A DNA stretch of 64,000 nucleotides, from the NCBI GenBank assembly GCA_026413225.1, contig CM048591.1, forward strand, positions 40,602,803 through 40,666,802, written 5' to 3'. Origin of the DNA: Otis tarda (Eukaryota; Chordata; Aves; Otidiformes; Otididae). The number at the start of each line of letters is the position of its first letter. The first letter of the stretch is position 1. Positions 1 to 12,200 of this stretch are shown piece after piece. The translations under genes were made by a program, and so were the position numbers. The notes beneath the pieces were generated by a model. The model was given only the letters and a program-made list of their open reading frames with translations. It was not told where the DNA came from and did not search any database.

Positions 1-41
1 AAAAGAAATGTGAACTATACTTCATTTGTCTTTGCTTTTAG

Positions 42-213
42 GTGGAAATATGTTATTTATGGGATCCTTGAAGTAAATGTTCAACCTAAGCTTCAAATGT
101 GGTCATGGGAGCATATTCGACACCATAGGAAACAAGTGAAGAACTATAAAGAGATGTACAAAACAAAGATAACATCAAAAAAACCTAATGAAGAAATCTT
201 AAAATTGTTGGAG
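42..213 (+). CDS. VPS13A: VPS13A exon w1
   Basis: Acceptor tttgcttttag; the first base G completes a codon begun upstream. It encodes [17 protein letters not shown] and ends KLLE, phase 0, before donor gttagc. It corresponds to human WAYAIHGVLEVNVCPRL, the end of the extended chorein N-terminal region. The first 41 bases of the window are intron. The following 371-bp intron is AT-rich with nothing recognisable. Confidence 0.93.
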
Positions 214-3200
214 GTTAGCCATTCTCCATTAGACTTAAATAGTGTTCAACTTGTTATTTTCTTAAACGTAAATGCTTACATGTTCCTAAGTAATTACCAA
301 GTTAAAATAAAATTTTCACTGGCAGGACTTGTAACTTCATCAGTACCTTTCTCTATGACTAGTATTAGTAAACATATTACATATTTTAAAAATATTAGTA
401 ACTACAGTGAAAAAAAGTTTAAAATTATATGCTTTTTTTTCCCCAGGTTTATTAGAAGTTTTCAACTTTGGCAAATTAACTTAGATTGCGTTGAAAGAGT
501 TCTTTACCATCATGTCCTATAAAACTGAGCCATAAAAAGTAACCAAATTAAATTGTCAAAAATAACTTCTCACCTCCTTTCTAGGAATTCGAAAAGGCCT
601 TGGATATTTTTAACATCACTCTAGCAAGGCAGCAAGCAGAAGTTGAGGTAAAATTTCATTGTTTAAGTGTAAGAGTAACTGCGTGTAAGAGTAACTGCAA
701 CCTGAGGTTGTGGAGATTTTGGGTAGATGCATTTTTAGTTGTACTGTTTCAGTTGTGCATCATACAGTCATTCTATTTTCCTTGTGTTTCACTTTTGCTG
801 TTATAAAGTGTAGTCAGTTTCAGCTTGTAGTTAAGCAAAAATTAAATGACTCCTTATATTGTTCTTCAGAGTAACTGATCTGGGGTAAGCTTCTTCCCAC
901 TTTTGGTAAGGAAGATCTACTCTGGATAATATGATCAAAGGATGATAGGATAAGTCAAATTGGAAGCAATTGTGTACAAAGCTTCAGGCTTCCCCGCCTC
1001 AACAACCTAGACTGTTAGTTCATTCCTTTCCTTCCTTAGATAGACTATTGCGTGGGCTAAACACCTGTATATGTAATATGTTGACCTTTTATTACTATTT
1101 GCAAATGTTATTCAGGATACAGCAAATGGAGAATATATTTAAGTAGATAATCACAATTAGGCAAGATAATGTAACTGGAGTAGGTTGTACTTAATTTGTT
1201 AGCCGTGTTTTTCCTAGGTTAGTGTACTACTTAGTTTTCAATGTAGTATCTGAGCATCATTCCAGGAGACTGAGGTAAAATAAGTTTTCTGACATCTGTG
1301 AAGTTTGTCTTTTTCCATTAATAATCACTGTGACTAAAAGCAAGCAGAATATGAAGTTTAGATCTGAATAATACATTGATAATTAAACTTCATGAATGGC
1401 AATCATTTCTTATGGCAGTGCTTGAAATATTTTTTTTTCTTTAATGGACTGTATTAAGTGTGATATGAATGCAATTGTTGCAGTGATAGATACGGTTCTT
1501 CTAAACCAAAACTCTGGACAGGAGTCCATAAAGGTGAATTTTCCTTCTAGTTGTCTGTATGTACACCCATATTTGGATGCTTGTATGATCATTATTCAGA
1601 CTTCTACAGAACTGGAAGAGACATTCATGACCCTCCTCTGCAGTTGTTTGACTAGATTAGAGTGCTTTTCATGAGAAGGGTTTCTTTTGTTTTGTTTTAG
1701 TTCTCGTTTAATTTTGGCATGTTTTTGGCTAATTCTCTGAATTTATTTCCAAGTGTTGAAAATCAGGTCACAGTGACTCTAAACTGTTCTACTTCCATCT
1801 ATCTGTCAGAATGCATCTGTTTTGTTCTTATCAGGTCTGTGGCTTACTACAGTTTTGAGAACTCCTCTGTCTCCTACATCACTTGATGGTTGTTTGCTGT
1901 CCCTTACGCTAAACTTTCAGTGATCACGTCTGGAAATAGTTTGCACTTTCTGTGAGGACTCAGTGTTGGAATCATCACTGACATCAGATAGGATGTCCCC
2001 CAGTTGTTGAAATAATTAATAAGGGGGAAGGGAGGGTTTCTTTTTTGTTACAGCTATATGTATCAGATCCAGAAATAGTTTTCTGTATTCCTTAGAGTAA
2101 GTAGTCTATTACAAGAGTAATGATTTTTTTTTTTTTTTAATCTACTTTGAACATCTATTTTTAAAGTAAAAATATAAGGATCATTTAAAATTTGGCCCAT
2201 CCTGGCTATTTAGTTGCTTAAGTACATATTTTTAATGACTCCTTGTAAGTACATTATGGTAATGTACAGCAGTATATAATGTTGTGGAAATATTTTTTTT
2301 GGTGGTGAGAGCTAGAGAGAAAATCTGTTATGTGAGAAACATTTATTGACTTGAAATTATTTACCTTTTCCTTGCTCTTTCTGTTCATTGAAGTGGTTGA
2401 TTTTATACAAGTGAGAATTGGTCTGATGGTGTACGGTATACTTGAAAAATTTATTAGAAGAAAAACGAAAAAATAACATAATACCTTTTAAATGGTTGTC
2501 TAATAATGTTTCGATGTGTTAGGGCATGTCTTGAGTCTACATTTTTCTTAGGAAAATGAAGAAAGAAGCATGAGGAAAATTACTTGTTTTTTTTTTAACT
2601 TCAGGCAACTAAGGCTGGTTTAAAAATCTACAGACCTGGAGTGAAACAAGATGATGAAAATTCTGGTGGCTGGTTTGGTTGGATATGGAGCTGGTCAAGT
2701 GAAAAAAAGGATGAACAAAAAGAAGAAGTAAAGGGTTCAAGTATGTTCACTTATTGGTAATTTTTTCTATTATTAACAATTACTCATTAGAATAATAGGT
2801 CGTTAACTGTGGAACTTTGGATCTGTTTAATATTTGGGATATCAGATTATTGATATTTATCTTTTCTCTTAGGCTTTTTTTGCTGATGAAGTTGTTAGTT
2901 GCATGTTACAGAGATATCTTAGAATTCCTTCCATAGGTCTTTCTGAACTGTCTTCAGTTTGTGCTTGCTCCAGCCACAGTTTTCACATTTGTCTGTGTGT
3001 TGTACTCTGTATGGTGATCTGAAGACAGTACTAGCAGTTAATGGAATGCGAACAGTTTTTCACTTCCATTCGTTTTATAATTTGCCTATTTCATGCAGTA
3101 TATTAGGGTTTGATTCACTTAAGTACTGGACACCTGGTAAAGGTTGTGGAACACAGAAGGTAAATAAAGGTTGCTTCTATTGTTAGCAAGCTAGGAAATA

Positions 3201-6200
3201 GAGTAAGTCAGAATAAAAGTATAACTGCATTTTAAAGCATGGTTTAGGAGACTCAAGACTTTGCTTTAAACCTCAGAGTTTTTGCTTTTACTAATTCAGG
3301 ACAATGTTGAAAGAGCTGTGTACTGTATATTATAGAGCTACCAAGCACTATAAACTGTCTGACAGTATTTGCATTTTTCAGATACCTGTATTGAGTTTGA
3401 CTAACCTCTTGCAATGTGACAGGTCTTGAAGAGCTGATGACACCTGAAGAGAAGGCTAAACTTTATGCAGCGATTGGATATAGTGAAACAGCTGTAGATC
3501 CAACCCTTCCAAAATCAGTAAGTTCTAACTAACTATAATACCAAATAATTGGTAGCTTTTATCTACTAATAAAAATCTGAAGATGATAGGAAATAACTTT
3601 TAAAGTTCCTTGAAGCTCTTTTTCTATAGTTGAATATGGTTTTGACACTTAAATTAAATTACTGCCTGCTGACTTTGTGCAGAACAGAGTATCCTCAGAT
3701 GTAGTTTCAGGAGAGTGGCTATAGAGCTTACTTCAGATACTGTGAAAAAGTTCATTACGAAGTTTTGTTCACTCAAGCTAGAATAAAGTCATGTAAGTAG
3801 TATATTGTTTAAGTTATGAAATGCTTCATATATCCTGTTACAATATTCAAAACTTTTTTAAAAAGTGCACTAAGTGGTTCACTAAAATCTAAAATATGAG
3901 TGATAGTAGATGAGGTAGTGTAGGTGACTAAAGAAGGAAATAAATGAGTGATTCACTGTAGTGGGGAAGAGCAACGTTTTTGAACCATTCAAAAATAGTC
4001 TGATAAATAATCTTTATAAGATACAATGCCTGATACAATGAACTGCCTTCCAGCTCTATGTTAGAAGCCTTTTGTCTCAAAATGTGGTGTACAAACATCA
4101 AAGACATATGTTTGTAAGCATAGTGTAGTCTTACTCTAGCCTTGCCTCTTTGTAAGAACTATTTGGGAAGGACTTTTACACCAACTATGGTACAAGCTAT
4201 TTATAGCACTAGAAAATAGTATCAAACTGGTATTTGTAGTTTTAATATCTTCATAAACTGTATCGAAATGTGTATTAACATATTTTGTAATCCACTACTG
4301 TTTTTTTTTTTTGCTGCATATCTAGTATGAAGCCATGAAGTTCTCTGTGAAGTTATTAAGCATGACTATATTAATAAGAGAAAACAAACAAACTCCTGAG
4401 CTGGTAGAATTTGCATTAACTGGCTTGAGTACAGTATTTACCCAACGACCAGGTGCACAAGCAATAAGGTAAACTTTTTCTATCAAACTGTTTTTGCTTC
4501 TCATGAAATATTGATGATGAGTAGTAGGCATTTTAAGACTGTTACGATGTTTAACTTCCATTTTTCGCTGTCATTTGTTGTACGGTTTGGGCACAGAATC
4601 ATCCTGCAAGGGATGGATAAAGTGAATCGATATTGTTTCTATGATTAAGTTCTCTCTATCTTCTGAATATTTTGTGCTAATAAAGATTTTTTCCTTTTTT
4701 CAGTTTATCATTATTACGTACAAGCAATCCTGTTACTAACTTCTTTCTTGCTTTGAAAAGTGACTGTTACTCCAATGAAGCTTAATCTAAGCAAGGTGAT
4801 CTTCTAACTGCTTGTGTGTAGGCATTTAACATGACTGAAAAGTTCTTGAGTGTTTGGTTGAGCTTTTAGATTTGCAGAAGAAAGCTGTAACTCATTATTT
4901 TCGCTCGATTTTGTGCTCTCACAGCAGGTGATGAAAGCAGCAATATGTCAAATATTTTATATTTGTTTCAAATGTAATGACTTCAGAATTCTAAGAAAGG
5001 GTAGCCTTTCTGTTTTAAACCTTATCTCCTCTAAGGGCATGTTACTATAATCTGTATGTGGTATTAAGATACTATTGATCTTGCTGAGTTTTATGCATAG
5101 GTTTTCTTTAAGTTTTTATTGCAGCTTTTCTGTTTGTTCCCCTGTGCATTTAAATGGCTCTAATAATGCTATCATACTGAGAACAAGGAAAGAAAATGTT
5201 ACGTTTTTACAGTGAAACATTTTCCTTTGAGTGTTTGGAGATAAAGATGTTCAAGTGAGAGTTGTTAAAAGAGGTGGACAGGGTATTGGGGGGGGGGGAA
5301 TCCAACACCTGAAAAGTACTTTCTCAGGGTAATGAGGCTATTAATCTTTTGCTCCTCTTGTGGTATTTATTTTATTTCTCTGCACTGCAATGCTTCCCTC
5401 TCTGCTGTATCTCTGTTCCCCAGTATAAACTGTGCCATCGAATTCCTGAGCTCATACTACAGAATTCACATTTGCATGTCTATTCCCTGCCCTGATACCT
5501 TTCCTCATGAAAAGTGTATGAAGTGAATAACTTGGACCTCCTTTCTTACTTACTCAAGGGTGGCTAATAGATACAAAAGGTAATGACATGGAAAACAATT
5601 AACACATGATATGTGTGTTATATCCTTAGACTAAGCAATTTGTATTTGAGGAACGGTAGAGATATGTTGTTGTTGTTTTTTTTTTGTTGAGAAATTGTGG
5701 GGTTTAGTTTTGCTTTTTTGGTTTTGTTTTGTTTCTTTGTTTTCCTTTCATCTCATTCCTTGTACTGTTACCATCTAATTGTACCTAGCCAGATGGATAT
5801 TACACCTGAACACGCCATTTACCTTTCTTTACAGATTTGAAACAAAAATTACCTCACTTGAAGTTACAGGCATGACACGAGAAAAGTGTACACCCTGTCT
5901 CCTATCTTCTCGAACAGTCTATTCAGACAAGAGTACTTCACTCTTAAGCATAATGTTTGAGACTAATCCTTTGGATGAGAAAGCAGATCAGAGGCTTAGA
6001 ATAGAATCACAGCCACTGGAAATAGTATATGATGCAGTAAGTAAATATTTGAATTAGTTATAAATCTTAAAAAATCTTAATTAATACTAGATTTTCCATG
6101 TATTATTTTTGCTTTATTTTAACAGATGACAATAAATAGCTTAGTCGATTTCTTCAGGCCTCCAAAAGATGTACATTTAGAGCAGTTGACATCAGCAACT

Positions 6201-9200
6201 CTAATGAAGCTTGAAGAGTTCCGTGAAAAAACATCAACAGGCAAGTGCTGAATGCTCTTCTGATTGCGTACTCAGACAAATTTTAAATTATATGGGTATG
6301 AAAATGTTATATCTTTCCATATGGAGATGCATAGACCCAAGTCATACGTTTCTAACACAACACCTAAATAAGTTGAATTCTTCAGTCTCATTACAAAGCA
6401 TTTGTTCTAGGTATTAGATAACTTTCTATCTGTATCTTTTTCAACTTCAACTTTCTTTGTAAAATATGTTCCACAATCTGAGGGACTGTATCAGTATTTA
6501 TACTATTGTACTCCATGCAGAGTTAAAAAACATTTGTTACTTCCAACTTTTCTGTTTTGTTCATTTGAGTATCTAAATGACCTTAGTTGTTTCATACTCT
6601 TTAAAAACTGATACTGAGAGATTGATCCTCAATGAAACTCCTAAATCCTTTCCAGAGTTGTTGCTTTTCAGGACACTGTCTGCCTTTGTATAGGTATTTT
6701 CCACTTCCTTTATTCCTCCATGAATGTTGATTTTGATCTGAGTTGACTCAGATAAAGTCATATAAACTATATTTATCTGTCTTCCAATTATTCAGCATTA
6801 AGGCTATGCCTCAAGTTTTCATTTAATCTTAGCTTTTTATCTGTAGAGATCTTATATTTCGAGACACGGGTGAAAATTATGTATACTTTTAAGACTAGCA
6901 CTGAGATTTGTGGAACTAATTTGTTCCAGTAAGAATGTCTGAGGTTTTCTAGATCTGAGGTGTGTCCAGTGCAGTGTCCTGTCTCTGACTGTGAATGGGA
7001 GAGGATGCCAAGGGCATCCATATAAATTCTTTTGGCATCCATATAAATTCTCTTGCAAATTAAAAGAAAAAAAACCAATGGTTGGGTTTTTAAACTCATT
7101 TAAATTTGTAACCTATTAATATTTAGACTGTACATTTAAAAAATCTGAGTACTCAGTGATAATAAGTGAAAGAAGTTACAGAAACCTCAACCATAGTGTG
7201 TGTTTGTTTGCTAGTATTAGGAATGAAATCAGGCATCAATTTATATTTCTATTCGCTAGTTCCTCTAATGTCAGATTAAACGGTCAAAGTTAGGTGGACC
7301 ATAGCATCATAGAAAAGAATGGCTTGGTTTGGAACAGACCTTGAAGATCACCTAGTTCCATCCTGTCTGCCACGGGCAGGGACATCTTTCAGTAGACCAC
7401 ATTGCTCAAAGCCCCATCCAACCTGACCTTGAACACTTCCAGGGAGAAGGCAACCAGAACTTCTCTGGGCGAGCTGTTCCAGTGCCTCACCACCCTCACA
7501 GTGAAGAATTTCTTCCTTATAACTAATCTAAATCTACCCTGTTTCAGTTTAAAGCCATTACCCCTTATTCTGTCTCTACATGCCCATGTCAAAAGTCACA
7601 CTCCAGCTTTCTTGCAGGCCCCCATTAGGTACTGGAAGGCTTCTATAAGGTCTCCCCGGAGCCTTCTCTTCTCCAGGCTGAACAGCCCCAACTCTCTCAG
7701 CCTGTCCTCACAGGAGAGGTGCTCCAGGCCTCTTATCTTTGTGGCCCTCCTCTGGTCTTGCTCCAGCAGGTCCATGTCCTTCTTATGTTGGGGGCCCCAA
7801 AGCTGAATGCAGTACTCCAGGGGGGTCTCATGAGAGAAGAGTAGAGGGGGAGAATCCCCTCCCCCAACCTGCTGATCATGATGCAGCCTAGGATGCAGTT
7901 GACTTTCTAGGCTGCAAGCACACATTGCCGGCTTTTGTTGAGCTTCTCATCCATGGGCACTCCCAAGTCCTTCTCCTCAGGGCTGCTTTCAACTTGCTTG
8001 TCTTTTCTATCAGAAACTTCTCCAGCAGTATTCAATATTTTCATACTACAGTTCATTCCTGGGATTAATTTGATAAAAATTTCTTAGGCTCAATATACTT
8101 GGTTCTCTGCTTATTACCTCCAAATAGAATCACAGAATCATTAGGGTTGGAAGCGACCTTTAAATGTCATCTAGTTCAGCCCCCTTGCAAGGTGCAGAGA
8201 CGTCAAATACTCAGGTCCTAACCAAGGTTCTCTTTTTTTTTTTGTGGAAATATGAAATCATGCTATGTGTCTGTAAGAATTTAAGCATAGCATTACTTTA
8301 GAGGTATATCCAATAACTCTTACCTTTACAAGAATGCTGAGTTGCCTGTAGTAATCCAAAAGCTTGTTCGGCTCACAAAAGAGAAGCCTGATGGAAATTT
8401 CTAAAAATATGCTCTGCGTTGCTTGTAAAATCTTGTCTTGACTGAGACTTACAAAACTGTAAGGGGAAGAACATTTGATCTACAGAATATTCTGTTGCAG
8501 GGGACTATGATAATCTCAGAGGTAGAATTAAAAAATGGAATAATAGGCATGTAATTAATATGTTCAGTCTTGCAGTCTTTTTCAGGAAAGAATTCTTAAT
8601 ATTTGTCTTTCAAGCAGTAGAAGATGCTTGGAAAATACTGGAGAACTCTAAACTGCAGAAGTGAAGGATCTCACTACACCGAAATAGTTACGATTTTCAG
8701 TACCACTAAAATATATTACAAAAGCTTAGATTCCCAGAGTTCAATTTATGGACTCAACTAGGTACTCTTCCCAAATGAAGAAAAAAAGAAAGTCTTTTTT
8801 TTGAGCTTTCTACATTACTCACATACAGTTAGGCATTGAAAACTGAAAAAATCTTAATGTTTTTATTAATACAGGTTATATTGTCCTGGAAATCCTGAAA
8901 CATGGTTGTCATGCAGTTCTTCGTTGATGAATCTAGCTCTCCTGTGGCAGGAGAATCTTTGATAATGTTGGAAGAGTTTTAATTGCTTTCTTATCAATGT
9001 GGGTCTGCTGCAATGTTGTTATCTTCATAATTTATTGTCTCTACTTCTCTAATCATGATTTTGTTGAGCCTGGTAAATATTTAATGGATTGTGGCTGCGT
9101 CGTAAGGCAGTTTTCAGTGCTAACTTGAAGTAAGACCATTCACTCCTTTTCAGATAAGCAAAACCACAGAATTTGAACCAAAATGTTCTGACACTCTGAA

Positions 9201-12200
9201 TTTCCCAACTAATTGCATAATTTTTAAATAGAGTTTTTAACTAGACCCTGTATTTACTGGTCTTCAAGATGAAGGTGCTTGTCAGCAGAATCAATGTAAA
9301 CTTCAGGATCTCAGTAGTAACAACTCTAGCAGTTTGGCAAGTGCAGTTGGATACTCCCAGTGAGAACTCCTAGAACAATTAAATTTCTGCATCTACAGAG
9401 CACAATGGGTTAACTGAGCAGTTGCGAATTGCAGTACACATTCCAGTTCTTCCCCTTTTGTAACTGCCCAGTATGAAACTGTTTTGGATTCCCATGTGTA
9501 CAGTCTCTACTTGTCCATTAGCATTGTTTGCTATCATCGTTACATCCACTGGGTGCTTTTTTAAAGACTGCCTATAGTTGGTGGTTCAGAAGAAATCTGA
9601 AGAGCATCTGGACCTGTAATTAAACTTATTCATCTACCATTCACAGCTCATTCAAATTTAGACTTAAATTTATTTTCATAGCGTCTTACATTTCCATAGC
9701 TTCTGTATGGATTTACTAATTATATTATTTTTCAGGTTTGTTGTATGTTATTGAAACCCAGAAAGTTCTTGACCTCAAAATTAACCTGATGGCTTCATAC
9801 ATCATAGTTCCACAAAAAGGATTCTATGACCATACGTCAAATTTACTACTTCTGGATCTTGGTAGCCTTAAGGTATGTGTTTACTTAATGAAGTAACATA
9901 CTGAAAATGGCACTTTGGCTTTTACGTGATTTCCAGTTTCTTAATTTCTATTCTGTGGTACTGGTTAAGTAAAGTCCATCTTGCAATTTATGTATTAGGT
10001 ATTTGTTTTAAACTGCTTTCCAGTCAAGGCAGAAATTATTGAACTCTTCACAGTAGATTCTTTCAGCCCAAAATAATTGTTAAAGAATAATCCTCCACTG
10101 GAATTAAACCACTGTTGATACTTTGAACTGTTATGTTGAAAATGTCTAACAATTTTTTGCCTTAGAATGTGAAATAGTAAGCTTTTTACTTACATGATTA
10201 AATGGTTGTCTTGTTTTTTAATATTACTTTTATTCTTGTTGTTTGCCTTTTGGTAATTCGGGTTACTTCAAAAATGAGAAAAGTAAACACTGAGCATTTA
10301 TAGAATAACTTACAGAATTTATAGATAACATTAGAGATGTGTTTGAGATACTTCATGCAAGGGAAAAGTGAAGAAGGTAGTTTAATGATATATTTAAATG
10401 ATAATTTAGTACTGTAAAATTACAGAAGAGACTACATATTATTACTCATTGGTGAACTTGTGTTCTTTCAGGAGAAATGATCTTACACTTATATAGGCAA
10501 TTTACTTTTTTTTTTTTTTCACTTGTACTCTGAGTAAGAATGATTCTGCCACTAACTATCTGTTTAGATTGCCTGATCTGCTTTTTTTCTTTAATAAGAA
10601 TTTGTTTCAAAGCTTAAAATCTTGCTAAAGTGAATTAAGTTTTCTATGTCTCTGCCACAGACTGACGTTTTGAGCATATGAGTTTCAGTTAGAATATATT
10701 AGGTGCTTCGGAAAGTGAAATTAGTGGAAAACATTGCTATGTAGATACTAAAAATAATTTGGATTTACAACCAGATCACTTATTTCAGTGACTAATAATT
10801 TTACCAGCTCTTCTGAGTGCTATTTGTAAGTAGGTACTTTGTAGAGTTCCGTAATCAATCTGTATATTGATTGGGTGCTTGAGACATCCTCCTAGGTCTA
10901 ATGGAGGGGGGGCAACTAGAACAGCTCACCTCTTCTGCTCCACCTATAGGAAATTACTCTTGGAATAATACATAGAAGAACATGTTTCAAATCGAACTCC
11001 AGTAGATGTGTCTGTGAGATTTTTTTTTTTTCTTTTTTCTTTCTTTTTTTTTTTCTGAAAGGGATGCCTAATTATCATAGTGAATGTGACTCTTGGGTTG
11101 GTTCCTGTCCTTTAGTAAAAATTAAAAAGCAAGACAAAGGAATTGAGAAATACCAAAAGAGAAAAGTTAAGATACCTCTCAGGATGTGATTAATAATTCT
11201 GTATTCACTTTGAGTGGCATATGCTTAAGTGAGATGTAGGTCATTAATTGAGTGAGTATATTTAATGCAAAACAAATAGTCTCTTTCTCTCAGTTATGTA
11301 CTGGATAAGGTCAAGTCCCAGGCGGGTAAAATGGCACATAAAATTAAAATTGTGTCTCAATGCAGATACATAAGTGGGTTTAATTAAGGTTGCATAGGCA
11401 ATATTAATTTGATAATTCTGAATTTTCAATCTTCAAGTTATTTTTAATATTAAAGTACTCATAGTTCAGTAGCACTGCAAAAACAAATGCTGTGTCTTGG
11501 ATGCCAGTATTTAAACCTGTTTCGCAGTTATGAACCTTATTATTGAATATTATCTGAGTCTGACAAAAACAGGTATGGATCCAAAATTATTAGACACTTA
11601 AGGATGAGGACAGACACATTACAACAGAGATGAATAGCAAAGAGAACACATACAAATATGAAATACTAAAGTAGTATGGGCATCCCAAAACCGAGTCAAA
11701 GGGATATTGACTTATCTTAAAGACATTGAACACTGATGATAAACAGTCCAAACCCCCTTTTCCCTTTTACTCTGTTTGGCTGATATGTAACACAGTCATA
11801 CCACAACTAAACTCAAGAGGATAAAAAAATGGATTACATGTTTCTGAGGTGATTAATGCAGTAATATTTTTGTATATTAAAAAACTGAACAGTTATTCTG
11901 TTGATTACAAAGGGTTTAAGACCTTATACTTTGGAGTATGAGTCACTTAAAGGATGCTATTCTATACAAAATATATTGTATAAAACTTCCTCTTTTGTTT
12001 TGCTTCTTTCCTTGAAGAAGGAATGAAGTTTAGTACTCTCTATTATTTGTTTTGCTATAAGCTACTAATTTTAAGTATCTCCCCTGCTGTGATATTTGTA
12101 AGACTCTGAGCCCTTATAATGAGGACTTTAAATGTAATCTTTGGTTGTAGTAGGATCAAGTATTTGTAGAACAAGTTGCTTTGAATATTTTTGAAATTGA

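Larger units (their letters stand above)
6241..9735 (+). other. VPS13A: GC-AG intron of VPS13A
   Basis: The donor reads G|GCAAGT and the acceptor TTTTTCAG. The split Gly codon (G plus GT) and the human sequence KTATGLLYIIE fix the junction, and there is no GT at a position that keeps the frame. Apart from the GC, the donor matches the consensus closely, as is known for GC-AG introns spliced by the major spliceosome. The intron also holds two antisense CR1 pieces. Confidence 0.88.

Noticed and set aside
10-522. 170-codon open frame at the window start
   Set aside because: Read-through of exon w1 into its intron. The protein similarity stops at 213, at a clean donor.
4326-4561. Antisense open frame over exon w5
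   Set aside because: Shadow of the coding exon; no similarity of its own.
4590-4650. CR1-like words (cagaatcat, ttctatgatt)
   Set aside because: Too short and without the GGTTGGA...GACC core of a CR1 3' end.
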